From positions 1,824,001 to 1,888,000 of the forward strand of contig NZ_CP081878.1 in assembly GCF_022170825.1 (NCBI RefSeq): DNA of 64,000 bases, written 5' to 3'. This stretch comes from Exiguobacterium acetylicum. Lineage in GTDB: Bacteria > Bacillota > Bacilli > Exiguobacteriales > Exiguobacteriaceae. How positions within the stretch are numbered: position 1 is the stretch's first letter; every line of letters begins with the position of its first letter. A program made the position numbers and the translations under genes. Under the pieces are notes generated by a model. It ran no database searches. It had not been told where the DNA came from and was given only the letters and a program-made list of their open reading frames with translations. Of the stretch, positions 34,016 to 42,210 are shown one piece after another.

Positions 34016-35217
34016 ACGTCACACTTCCTTTTCAACCGACGTCCTCGATGATCAAGCTCTGCTAAGATTCGTTCTTTTTTAGTAATTAACCAATGATGAC
34101 GTTCGACTTGGTGTCGTGCTCGTTCAGTATAATCATAAGCAAGCACCGGATCTTTTGCAATGTGCTCCGCCCACTTCGCGAGTTCGATGTATCCCAAGTA
34201 ACTATCACTCTTTAAGAAACAATCTCGAGCTTGTTCATAGTTCTTCATTTTTTTATGCAAATAGCCTTGGCGTAGCCATCCTTCTGGCGACAACTCTTTG
34301 ACCTGTCGAAAATGAGCATGGGATCCTTCGTGGATTCCAAGATCCGCTAACCAAATCGCGATGTTTTCTTGAATCGGTGAAGGTGCCTCTGCCCGATGCG
34401 TGACGAGTCGGTTGCACGCATCATAGAGCCCAACGAGTGTCAGACAGTCATCAAGATGATGTTGCAAGACGCCTGTCATGATATCGGGATGCTGGTGTTC
34501 GACGTACTGGAAGTAATGCATCGGCGCTAAAAATCCAGGTAAGTCTCCTTCTCGTTCGAACCCGATTCGTTCTTCCATCGCTGTCAATCGATAGGAGTCG
34601 TACATCCCCTTGAAGATTCGCCGTGCAACATGCAGTAAATCGAGATGACCGACTTTTGGTAATCGCGGAACGCGTTCTCGTACGAAGACATGTCGTGTTT
34701 TGATTTGCGGCCAGTCAAAACTTTTACCGTTGTAAGTTACGAACCGGACATCATCTCCGATATCGTGCAGAAAGTGATGATAAAAGGCAGCTTCAAAGTG
34801 TGGATGTGGTAAGAAATACTGCCGCATCAGTAACCCGCCCTGCTCAAAGCGAGCAAACCCAAGCAAAAAGATCGTCGTTCCGGTTCCCCGCAATCCTGTC
34901 GTCTCCGTATCGAAGAAGATGACCTGCTCGAGCGGGACATCTAGCGCAAGCGGTGGATGCGGCAGTTGTAAGGACTCATACACTTCAGCAAAGCTTCGGT
35001 CTCCATGCCGATCTGTTAATGCATATCGCTTGTCAATCCTGACGATCCACTCTTCTTCAAACGTCAAGATGTCGGCCCCTCGATCAATCCAAGCCTGCTG
35101 CTCGTCGTTCCAGCTAACTGGTGTCTGCGCTGTTTCCGCCTCAGAAGTGGAGGACGCTGGAGCATCTGGTGCGACGTCTGATGTAGATTTCAGCATTCGT
35201 CTAAGACGATTTTTCAT
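34012..35217 (-). CDS. mrfB: MrfB (YprB) DEDD exonuclease with TPR-like C-terminus
   Basis: 401 residues. Exonuclease core: VIFFDTETTGLRGTG (DEDD Asp/Glu), FVTYNGKSFDWPQIKTRH, and LDDCLTLVGLYD supply the acidic residues; the C-terminal ~90 residues look like TPR helices (LRQGYLHKKMKNYEQARDCFLKS). In B. subtilis MrfA/MrfB act in mitomycin C adduct removal independent of UvrABC. ATGA overlaps with mrfA upstream and GTGA with ypsA downstream show one operon. Confidence 0.92.
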   Translation of the reverse strand: MKNRLRRMLKSTSDVAPDAPASSTSEAETAQTPVSWNDEQQAWIDRGADILTFEEEWIVRIDKRYALTDRHGDRSFAEVYESLQLPHPPLALDVPLEQVIFFDTETTGLRGTGTTIFLLGFARFEQGGLLMRQYFLPHPHFEAAFYHHFLHDIGDDVRFVTYNGKSFDWPQIKTRHVFVRERVPRLPKVGHLDLLHVARRIFKGMYDSYRLTAMEERIGFEREGDLPGFLAPMHYFQYVEHQHPDIMTGVLQHHLDDCLTLVGLYDACNRLVTHRAEAPSPIQENIAIWLADLGIHEGSHAHFRQVKELSPEGWLRQGYLHKKMKNYEQARDCFLKSDSYLGYIELAKWAEHIAKDPVLAYDYTERARHQVERHHWLITKKERILAELDHRGRRLKRKCDV

Positions 35218-37478
35218 GATAGTTCCTTCTCCATTTCTGCTAATAGCTGAATCGTTCGTTCTTTCTCATCTGCGACACCTACCATACCGATACAAGCAGG
35301 ACAGCCGTCCTGACAAGGACACGTGACGATCGAATCCCGTGCTGCACGTAACATGACACCGCGTTGCTTGTAGATCGACTGCGCAAGTCCAACACCACCA
35401 GGGTAACGATCATACAAGTAGACCGTCGGTTGTTGTGTGTGTGTCGCTTTGACTTGCGGCACGACGAAGACATCACTAGCATCACACATCAAATAAAGCG
35501 GTGCGACACGCCGTAGACTATTCGCGACGCCCTCTAACACTTGCTCGAGTTCCGTCGAGGAGCGTGCATGATCGGGTAAAGTGAACCAGACACCCGTTGT
35601 ATGAATTTCTCGTTCCGGTAGGTGAATCGGACCCGATCCGATATTCTCATGAGTGCCGAACTTAATTTTCTTGAACATCGTCGCCATCCCACGAACGCTG
35701 ACATCGCCACGGGCAACACTATATTCTCCATCTGCGTATCGTTCATCTTCTTCGAGTACGGAAAGGTCGACTGAAAAATTAGCATCTGTATAATAATCGA
35801 CGTCTACAGCACGGACGAAGGCTTTTTTCTCTTCAAAATCCAAATGTTCGACTTGATATTGATCGGCTCCATGCAAATAGATCGCCTCGTCATGCAACAA
35901 CGTCATTGCACTGAACGTATCCATCTCACCGATGACCCGATTCGGTACTTCGGTCTGATCGACGATGATGACGTTCTCTTGATCACTCGATCGAAGCGAA
36001 ATCCCGTGTGCTGGGAACGCATCGTTCATCCAATAAAAGCGATCGCCTCGTTCGTGCAAGACGCGTTCCTCGACTAAGTATTCAAGGATATCCTCCGTCT
36101 CAAGCGACCCGAATGATTCTCCTTTTGTAAAGGGGAGTTCGAACGCTGCACATTTGACGTGATCGACAGCAATGATCAGGTTATCCGGGTCAAGTCGTGC
36201 TGCTTCGGGTGACTGGTTCAAGAACAGTTCTGGACGTTCTGCGACGTATTGATCGAGCATCCCGGAAGAAGCGACAAGAATGATCAACGCATCATCTTGG
36301 CGGCGCCCCGCTCGTCCTGCTTGTTGCCAGAGTGAAGCAATCGTTCCCGGATAACCGTTCATGATACAGACTTGCAGTTGACCAATATCAACACCAAGTT
36401 CGAGAGCATTCGTCGAGACGATACCCGTGATCTCTCCTTGGCGTAACCGACGTTCGATATCGCGACGTTCACTTGGCAAATAGCCTCCTCGATATCCTTC
36501 GATTGATCGTGGACCGAGTTCATGTGGGTAGATGCTTCGCAAATACGTCAGTAAGACTTCGACGCGGACGCGTGACCGTGCAAAGACGATTGTTTGGAAC
36601 TTTTTTTTGATGAAACGCATCGCTAATTGTTTCGTCTCGAGTGTCGCTGAACGTCGTATCCCGAGTTGTGCATTGACGATCGGCGGTTGATAAACGAGAA
36701 AATGTTTACGACCAGTCGGTGCACCGTTGTCATCAATCAGACCGACTGATTTTTCTGTTAACCGCTCTGCTAACTCCTTTGGATTGGCAATCGTCGCACT
36801 CGTCATGATAAAGACCGGGTCACTGCCGTAATAACGACAAATCCGTCGGAGCCGACGAATCACATTCGCGACATGACTACCAAACACTCCACGGTACGTG
36901 TGTAACTCATCGATGACAATGTATTTCAAGTTCTCAAATAGTTCGATCCATTTGGTGTGGTGTGGCAAAATCCCGGAATGCAACATGTCTGGATTCGTAA
37001 TGACGATGTTTCCTGCTTTTCGCACTTTTGTCCGAATCGTGGGAGATGTGTCGCCATCATAGGTAAAACAACGGATTGGCGCTTCTAATTGATCAATCAG
37101 TTCCAGTAACTCACTATTTTGATCTTGTGCGAGAGCTTTTGTCGGGTAAAGATACAACGCTCGCGCGTTCGGATGCTCTAGCAAATGTGATAAGACCGGT
37201 AAGTTAAAACAATAGGTCTTTCCTGAAGCGGTCGGCGTGACGATGACCGTCGACTCTCCCGCTTGTACACGTTCATACGCTAGCCCTTGATGACGGTATA
37301 ACTGGTTTATTCCACGTGTACGTAGCGCTTGCCGCAAACGTTCCGGTAGTTGTTCTGGAAAATCGACGTAGCGTCCAGCTGTCGCTTCCATCGTTTTCAT
37401 ATACGTAATCCGCTCCATGAACGAGCGGTCCTGTTTCAGTTCTTCGAGAAATGCAACGAGCGTTTGTTTCGCTTGCAT
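35214..37478 (-). CDS. mrfA: MrfA (YprA) DEAD-family DNA helicase
   Basis: 754 residues. Motif I TPTASGKTYCFNLP, Ia YLYPTKALAQDQ, II IVIDELHTYRG, III TSATIANP, IV-VI FARSRVRVE, STNALELGVDIGQL and QQAGRAGRRQDDA; C-terminal domain with four-Cys cluster CPCQDGCPACIG (DUF1998/MZB). Mg-ATP dependent helicase for DNA repair with MrfB. ATG 37478 follows AAGGAAG; the in-frame start at 37496 lies in the 5' untranslated part of the likely transcript. Confidence 0.94.
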   Translation of the reverse strand: MQAKQTLVAFLEELKQDRSFMERITYMKTMEATAGRYVDFPEQLPERLRQALRTRGINQLYRHQGLAYERVQAGESTVIVTPTASGKTYCFNLPVLSHLLEHPNARALYLYPTKALAQDQNSELLELIDQLEAPIRCFTYDGDTSPTIRTKVRKAGNIVITNPDMLHSGILPHHTKWIELFENLKYIVIDELHTYRGVFGSHVANVIRRLRRICRYYGSDPVFIMTSATIANPKELAERLTEKSVGLIDDNGAPTGRKHFLVYQPPIVNAQLGIRRSATLETKQLAMRFIKKKFQTIVFARSRVRVEVLLTYLRSIYPHELGPRSIEGYRGGYLPSERRDIERRLRQGEITGIVSTNALELGVDIGQLQVCIMNGYPGTIASLWQQAGRAGRRQDDALIILVASSGMLDQYVAERPELFLNQSPEAARLDPDNLIIAVDHVKCAAFELPFTKGESFGSLETEDILEYLVEERVLHERGDRFYWMNDAFPAHGISLRSSDQENVIIVDQTEVPNRVIGEMDTFSAMTLLHDEAIYLHGADQYQVEHLDFEEKKAFVRAVDVDYYTDANFSVDLSVLEEDERYADGEYSVARGDVSVRGMATMFKKIKFGTHENIGSGPIHLPEREIHTTGVWFTLPDHARSSTELEQVLEGVANSLRRVAPLYLMCDASDVFVVPQVKATHTQQPTVYLYDRYPGGVGLAQSIYKQRGVMLRAARDSIVTCPCQDGCPACIGMVGVADEKERTIQLLAEMEKELS

Positions 37479-37501
37479 GCCTTCACTTCCTTCCACTTCT
37501 C

Positions 37502-37530
37502 ATTATACAAAAAAAGAGGCAAGACCAAAG
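37502..37530 (-). promoter_or_regulatory. Promoter of mrfA overlapping the ponA-side terminator
   Basis: Minus strand -10 TATAAT (37507-37502), 23 nt before the mrfA ATG; the best -35 (TCTTTG, spacer 18) lies in the 3' arm of the hairpin at 37508-37558. mrfA is thus expressed from its own start with a very short leader. Confidence 0.45.
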
Positions 37531-37558
37531 AACGATCTACTCGTCTTTGGTCTTGTCT
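37508..37558 (-). terminator. Terminator of recU-ponA
   Basis: Minus strand AGACAAGACCAAAGA...TCTTTGGTCTTGCCT, tail TTTTTTTG. Confidence 0.9.
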
Positions 37559-37581
37559 GCTTTACAGGTGATGATCTTTCA

Positions 37582-40245
37582 TTACTCTTCAGAGTCATCT
37601 CCACTATCATTCGAATTATTGTTGTTATTTCGTTCCGTCGAACCATTCGAATTGTTTTGCGCGTTTGCGCCATCATTTGAATTCGGTTCATCTGTTGCTG
37701 GTTCGTCCGTCGTCGGTTCGTCTGTTACCGGCTCATCCGTCGTCGGTTCGTCCGTTGTCGGTTCGTCCGTTGCCGGTTCGTCCGTTGTCGGTTCGTCCGT
37801 TGCCGGCTCGTCCGTCGTCGGTTCATCCGTCGCTGGCTCGTCCGTCGCTGGTTCGTCCGTTGTTGGCTCATCCGTCGCTGGTTCATCCGTCGCTGGTTCG
37901 TCCGTTGTCGGTTCATCCGTTGTCGGTTCTTCTGCTTCAGGATCCGTGACCGTGACCGTTGTCGAGACCGGACCTGATTCTTCTCCAGAAGCTTTTGCTA
38001 CGACTTGGAACGTCGATCGCCCTGGCTTCAATCCATTGATAGCGATTCGATTCGTCGTACTCGTACCAATCGTTGATGTTTCGCCGTCAGCATCTGTCAT
38101 CGTCACTTCGAACGATACATCATCATAGCCATTGGCACGAAGCGCAGCATCATTGTAGTTCCAAGTCAGTTCACCGCTCTTTGTGTCTTCATCGTAAGAT
38201 GCTTGTAATCCAGTCGGAGCGGGTACTGTCTTTTTTTCAACGACAGGTTCCTTCGTCCCTTTCACGTACAATTCATTTCCGATACTAAGGACAGAACTTG
38301 GTTGTTCGAATGGTGCGGGTGTACGATCGCGCGTTTTTGTAATGAAATCTTTCCAGATTTGCTGTGCCATCGTACTGTTATACGGACCACTGAGTCCAGA
38401 TCCGTTGTTGTTTCCAGATTTCGTTGTTCCTGTCCAAACACTGATTGAGACATCAGACGTATATCCTGCAAACCAAACATCTTTATAGGCATTCGTCGTT
38501 CCGGTCTTACCGGCTGCATCAAATGACAATCCAGCACTTGGGAACGTACCGCCTGGTTTTAAGACATCACGAAGCATGTCCGTCAACATATAAGCTGTAT
38601 AGTCTTCCATCGCTTTTTTCGATTTGATTGGTGATTTGATTTTTGATCCATCACTGTACTCAATCGATTTGATGACGTGTGGTTTGATATAATCGCCACC
38701 GTTACCAAGTGTTGCATAAGCTCCAGCCATCTGCGTCGTATTGAAACCGTGTTTCATTCCACCAATCGCATACGCTGGAGAAATCGACTCATCATCTTTC
38801 ATTTTCAAACCAGATTTTTCAGCGAATGCTTCGACTGAATCACCACCGATTTCTTGGAACGTTTGAATGGCTGGTGTGTTTGCTGAGATTTTCAACCAGT
38901 GACGAATCGTGTTCGTGCCACGGTATCCATCGTAGTAGTTTCCAATCTCTTTACCGTTGACTTCTGTTGGTTTATCCGTCAATTGTTTCGCAGTCGACCA
39001 TTTATCGTTCTCGATTGCTGGTCCATAGGCAAAGAATGGTTTTGCAGATGAACCCGGTTGATGCGGTTCATTCGCAAAGTTTCGTCGCGCTGTTCCCTTA
39101 CCTGGATTTTTACCATCGACGACCGCAAGGATTTCTCCTGATTGCGTATTGACTGCTGTCGCAGCCGTTTCAGCGTATTCCGGTAATTGGACGATTTGGT
39201 CTTTCTTAATTGCTTCATTCATATAGTCGTGCATCGGTTTATCAATCGATGTATAGATCTTTAACCCTTGACCATAGATATCTTTACCTTCAAGACCAAA
39301 ATCATCTTCTAACTCTTTAGACACCATGTCGAAGATGACACTATCGTAGGACTCATCCTTCGTTGACTTCGGTGCCGGATTGATTAATTTTGAAATCGGT
39401 TGTTTTACTGCTTTATCGCGTTGTGCTTCTGTAATGACGCCTGTCGTTTGCATCGCATTGAGAACTTGCGTCTGACGCCATTTCGTTAGCTTAGGGTCTC
39501 CTTTGATTGGATCGTAAGCGGTCGGACGTTGCGGAAGTCCTGCAAGCATCGCGGCTTCCGCATAATTCAACTTATCAACAGACTTGTTGAAGTAAGCCTT
39601 TGAAGCCGTCTGGATTCCAAACGAGTTTTGACCATAATAGTTTTTGTTCAAATACATCTCTAAAATTTGATCTTTTGTATAGTCCTGCTCTAAACGAATC
39701 GCGAGCCATTGCTCCTGCACTTTCCGCGTAATCGTTTTATCAAAGCTGAGGAACGACTGTTTGACGACCTGTTGCGTGATCGTCGAAGCCCCTTCTGATC
39801 CGAATCCATCTGTCACGTTTGCAATGATTGCTCCGCCAAGACGACGGATATCAATCCCGTTGTGTTGATAGAAACGACGGTCCTCAATCGAGATGAATGC
39901 GTCTTTGACGACTTCTGGTACTTCATCGATTGAGACATACTCTCGACTCGTTCCGCCTTTTGTAATCTCTTCCTTGTTGCTTGCGTAAATTTTGAGCGGT
40001 AGCGCATCTCGAAGTTCTGTCTCATCGAGCTCAGGTGCCGTCGCGATCGCGTAAGCTGCAAATCCACCTCCGACTAACATCATCACGATGAATAATCCGG
40101 TAGCAATCAACAATATTTTTTTCCAAAGTGGACCTTTCCCACCGGAACCTCCACCTGACTTCTTCTTTTGAGGACGTTTCGTCCGTTTCATCTTTTTCTC
40201 AGATGACTTCGTCTCTTCACGACGTGCGACACGACTTCTTTCCAT
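37582..40245 (-). CDS. ponA: Class A penicillin-binding protein 1A/1B with acidic repeat tail
   Basis: 887 residues. Basic cytosolic N-terminus (1-44), membrane anchor (about 45-70), glycosyltransferase domain (about 80-265; EDRRFYQHNGID catalytic Glu, GASTITQQVVKQ), transpeptidase domain (about 340-650; SSAKPF SxxK, SANTP SxN, KTGTTN KTG), a fibronectin type III-like domain (about 690-770), then 16 copies of (T/A)TDEP (about 772-854) and an N/S/G/D tail. Builds and cross-links peptidoglycan at the outer membrane face. Start ATG 40245 after GGAGAAGG. Second gene after recU, as in Bacillus. Confidence 0.95.
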   Translation of the reverse strand: MERSRVARREETKSSEKKMKRTKRPQKKKSGGGSGGKGPLWKKILLIATGLFIVMMLVGGGFAAYAIATAPELDETELRDALPLKIYASNKEEITKGGTSREYVSIDEVPEVVKDAFISIEDRRFYQHNGIDIRRLGGAIIANVTDGFGSEGASTITQQVVKQSFLSFDKTITRKVQEQWLAIRLEQDYTKDQILEMYLNKNYYGQNSFGIQTASKAYFNKSVDKLNYAEAAMLAGLPQRPTAYDPIKGDPKLTKWRQTQVLNAMQTTGVITEAQRDKAVKQPISKLINPAPKSTKDESYDSVIFDMVSKELEDDFGLEGKDIYGQGLKIYTSIDKPMHDYMNEAIKKDQIVQLPEYAETAATAVNTQSGEILAVVDGKNPGKGTARRNFANEPHQPGSSAKPFFAYGPAIENDKWSTAKQLTDKPTEVNGKEIGNYYDGYRGTNTIRHWLKISANTPAIQTFQEIGGDSVEAFAEKSGLKMKDDESISPAYAIGGMKHGFNTTQMAGAYATLGNGGDYIKPHVIKSIEYSDGSKIKSPIKSKKAMEDYTAYMLTDMLRDVLKPGGTFPSAGLSFDAAGKTGTTNAYKDVWFAGYTSDVSISVWTGTTKSGNNNGSGLSGPYNSTMAQQIWKDFITKTRDRTPAPFEQPSSVLSIGNELYVKGTKEPVVEKKTVPAPTGLQASYDEDTKSGELTWNYNDAALRANGYDDVSFEVTMTDADGETSTIGTSTTNRIAINGLKPGRSTFQVVAKASGEESGPVSTTVTVTDPEAEEPTTDEPTTDEPATDEPATDEPTTDEPATDEPATDEPTTDEPATDEPTTDEPATDEPTTDEPTTDEPVTDEPTTDEPATDEPNSNDGANAQNNSNGSTERNNNNNSNDSGDDSEE
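37683..37929 (-). repeat. 15-bp tandem repeat array inside ponA (TDEP units)
   Basis: About 16 in-frame copies of a 15-bp unit encoding T-D-E-P-T/A(/V/N), with variation mostly at third positions and at the final residue. Extracellular, extremely acidic and proline-rich. A length-variable spacer through the wall is the simplest reading. Confidence 0.9.
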
Positions 40246-40265
40246 ATGCTATCCTTCTCCTTCAA

Positions 40266-40886
40266 TCAAAAAGTGTCTGAATTGAAATATAGTTCGTCCA
40301 CTGCCTTTAAATAATCGATGGCAGGGTACGCTCCAGTCTCGACCTTAATACCGTCTTGTTCGATTGCTGTCAGCGGAATCGATTTCCGTCCGCTTTCTAA
40401 CTGATCCCACCAGGGGAACACGTGCTCGACTGAAAGCACATATTGCACATTATACAGACTGAACCGAATGATGACAAAACAAATTCCTCCATGTTCGACA
40501 CATTGACGCATGTGTGCGATTTGATGGGGGTGAAAATTTTTTATTGGGAAGGAGGTTTTATTCGTCGTCTCCTTCGCTTCGAAATCAATATATTTTCCAC
40601 GATACACACCATTATAATCCGTCGTCGACGGTTGCTTGAAATAGGCTTCCTTAACGACAGCAGCCGACCGTTTCGGATAATCGACTTGGACGATTTGTAA
40701 CGGAGTGGGTTTCTTGTGAATGATTGCCCGATTATGGGTTAGGTAAAACGTATTACTTTCATTCAATAATTTTTCGAGCGTCATTCCTCGGTTTGAAAAG
40801 GTTGAATCGGTTGATCGCGCCTTCTTAATTCGGGTTCCATGCGACTCGAGCGGCTTTTGAAATTTTTTCCCATTCGGGTAATTCAA
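40266..40886 (-). CDS. recU: Holliday junction resolvase RecU
   Basis: 206 residues, same length as B. subtilis RecU. Start is TTG 40886 ([12 protein letters not shown] aligns with the RecU N-terminus) after [40 protein letters not shown], the stalk region, and the nuclease triad in [15 protein letters not shown] (Asp...Glu-x-Lys) are present. Resolves junctions in recombination and segregation. 20 bp separate it from ponA. Confidence 0.95.
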   Translation of the reverse strand: MNYPNGKKFQKPLESHGTRIKKARSTDSTFSNRGMTLEKLLNESNTFYLTHNRAIIHKKPTPLQIVQVDYPKRSAAVVKEAYFKQPSTTDYNGVYRGKYIDFEAKETTNKTSFPIKNFHPHQIAHMRQCVEHGGICFVIIRFSLYNVQYVLSVEHVFPWWDQLESGRKSIPLTAIEQDGIKVETGAYPAIDYLKAVDELYFNSDTF

Positions 40887-40966
40887 AACGATTCCCCTCC
40901 TATCGCGTTTATTGTACCATGATATGTGATTGTACCGTATCGGCCGAGAGGAGTAGTTAAAAACCA

Positions 40967-41269
40967 ATGACAATTGAACCGTTATTACAAGAGATTGAAC
41001 GAATTTATCAAGAAGGACGTGCCGGAACCGAATATGACTTCAATCGAGACGTCGTGCCGTTCGTTGAACGAGCTGATCAATTGATAGCTGAGTGGCAAAC
41101 GAATGCTCAAGATAGTCCTTACTTACGACCGAGCATGGTTGAAAGTGCAGTTGATCAACTGAAGCAAATTTCCGTCCAAGCCTTTCAGCCAAAAACGAGT
41201 CTGAAACGTTTTAACGAAACGATTAAATCAGTTCGTTATATTGATCGATTAATGAACGGTGAAGAATAA
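40967..41269 (+). CDS. yppE: YppE-family (DUF1798) protein
   Basis: 100 residues, four-helix-bundle pattern typical of DUF1798: [20 protein letters not shown]-like [16 protein letters not shown], and a final [10 protein letters not shown]. Located divergently next to recU-ponA, as yppE is near recU in B. subtilis. Function unknown. Last clear host gene before the prophage boundary. Confidence 0.8.
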   Translation: MTIEPLLQEIERIYQEGRAGTEYDFNRDVVPFVERADQLIAEWQTNAQDSPYLRPSMVESAVDQLKQISVQAFQPKTSLKRFNETIKSVRYIDRLMNGEE

Positions 41270-41445
41270 AGATAAAAAAAACAGGAATTATCTTCCTTAA
41301 GTCGAACACCTTATCTATGAGGAAATGTTTCTTATGTTTCCACTTGTCGGGCTATAGCTTTTCAGCCGCCTAGCGTGTAAAGTGGCATCAAGAGCATTTC
41401 TTTTTAAAAGACTGTGTAATTATCGTGCAATTGGAGGAGATTCAT
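41270..41445. other. Gene-free host/prophage border segment
   Basis: 176 bp after yppE without a credible ORF. A short AGGAA-TTATC-TTCCT hairpin follows the stop codon (41283-41297). The rest (GTTTCCACTTGTCGGGCTAT..., GTGTAAAGTGGCATCAAG) shows no recognised RNA. It may hold the promoter of the 41446 frame. Confidence 0.4.
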
Positions 41446-41562
41446 TTGAACAAACGGGTACAATCGAACGTCAAAGGCGTTGATGTCAAAGGATTTCCTA
41501 AGAACTCAACCCCTGCCCCGAAGAAATACATCATGTTCGTCGACGAGACGGGGAAACTCTAA
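41446..41562 (+). CDS. 38-residue ORF resembling a truncated DUF3800 N-terminus
   Basis: TTG start 6 nt after GGAGGAGA, then a basic lead and APKKYIMFVDETGKL-stop. Y-I-x-F-V-D-E-(S/T)-G is the opening strand and catalytic-like Asp/Glu of DUF3800 (RNase H-like) proteins, which normally run ~200 residues. The frame stops immediately after that motif, 4 bp before a near-palindrome and at the point where AT content rises. Either a host gene cut by integration or a genuine micro-protein. Confidence 0.5.
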   Translation: MNKRVQSNVKGVDVKGFPKNSTPAPKKYIMFVDETGKL

Positions 41563-41565
41563 TTG

Positions 41566-41581
41566 CCTACTATATAATAGG
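41566..41581. repeat. Near-palindrome, candidate attachment core
   Basis: CCTACTATATAATAGG, symmetric apart from one base pair, 4 bp after the stop of the 38-residue ORF. Its place at the prophage edge makes it an attachment-core candidate; the other end is not in view. Confidence 0.3.
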
Positions 41582-41651
41582 AAGTTACACGAAACTGTTC
41601 TCAAATATGATTGATTCCATGTCACTTTTAAATGTATTGCTAGTGTGAAAT

Positions 41652-41723
41652 CAGGTGTGCAATCGCACGTTTTTACTATAAGTGTGCAATGAGGTGTGCA
41701 ATTTAAAATTGCACACCTCATTG
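41652..41723. repeat. GTGTGCAAT motif cluster with a 37-bp inverted repeat
   Basis: GTGTGCAAT occurs at 41655, 41683 and 41694 on plus and inverted at 41707-41715. The last two copies form a 37-bp hairpin (41687-41723) with 18-bp perfect arms around one central base. No long U-tract follows on either strand, so it is an odd terminator; iterated binding sites for an integrase or repressor are an alternative. Confidence 0.7.
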
Positions 41724-41811
41724 TGTTTCTAAGTTTTCTATAGGTGGTAAATACCCATAAATTTATGTAATTGCGCAGCTGCTCGTCGTGGGAACGGGAG
41801 GCAAAGAGAAA

Positions 41812-42012
41812 ATGAAGATTTTACTACTTGGAGAAAATCAGCTAGCGATCACTGGGGATGTTACTGAAATAAAGCGCGTCGTCGATACACTCACGACAGG
41901 TAGTCAAGTTGATCTTCTACTCAAAACTTCATGCATGAAAAAAATCAATGTCATCCTTCCGAATAATCGAGATATCGTTACAAGTGAGCAAGTTACCTTC
42001 GTTTTTGAATAA
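41812..42012 (+). CDS. Hypothetical 66-residue prophage-end protein
   Basis: ATG 41812 has GGGAGG about 10 nt upstream. Beta-rich pattern KILLLGENQLAITGDVTEIKRVVDTL, ending in QVTFVFE, like a small alpha/beta sandwich. No cysteine pairs beyond one Cys, no signal peptide. Not recognised. Encoded opposite to the phage late genes, as are lysogeny/accessory cargo genes. Confidence 0.55.
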   Translation: MKILLLGENQLAITGDVTEIKRVVDTLTTGSQVDLLLKTSCMKKINVILPNNRDIVTSEQVTFVFE

Positions 42013-42120
42013 TAAACGGGAAAGGTGAGGTCCCCTTTCGCGAATTCCAGTCGCTACACCCTCTCGACTTCGCCCGACCTCTCCCTGGATTCCCTTATGG
42101 GGAGTCTTAATCATATCATC
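42013..42120. other. GC-rich foldable segment in an AT-rich setting
   Basis: Between two accessory ORFs. It can form AAAGG/CCTTT right after the stop codon and a larger helix GAATTCCAG (about 42040) with CTGGATTCC (about 42086), enclosing CGACTTCGCCCGACC. No tRNA cloverleaf can be drawn and no coding frame is convincing. Possibly an RNA element or the remnant of another insertion. Confidence 0.3.
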
Positions 42121-42210
42121 AATTATCCATATTCACCCAAATTAAAAAGTGTTGTAATCTCCTAAATTATTCTTTATTTTTAAAGAATGACATATTAAGG
42201 AGTATTGAAA

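Noticed and set aside
37683-37929. Regular 15-bp repeats considered as a CRISPR array
   Set aside because: Units are contiguous, in frame and coding; there are no spacers or cas genes.
37451-38128. Plus-strand open frame rich in S-S-V-A-G/V-V-G repeats, 225 codons
   Set aside because: It is the antisense reading of the ponA TDEP repeats; no ribosome site, and the minus frame carries clear PBP domains.
42013-42120. Possible tRNA or tmRNA remnant
   Set aside because: No T-arm/anticodon arm geometry could be drawn on either strand.
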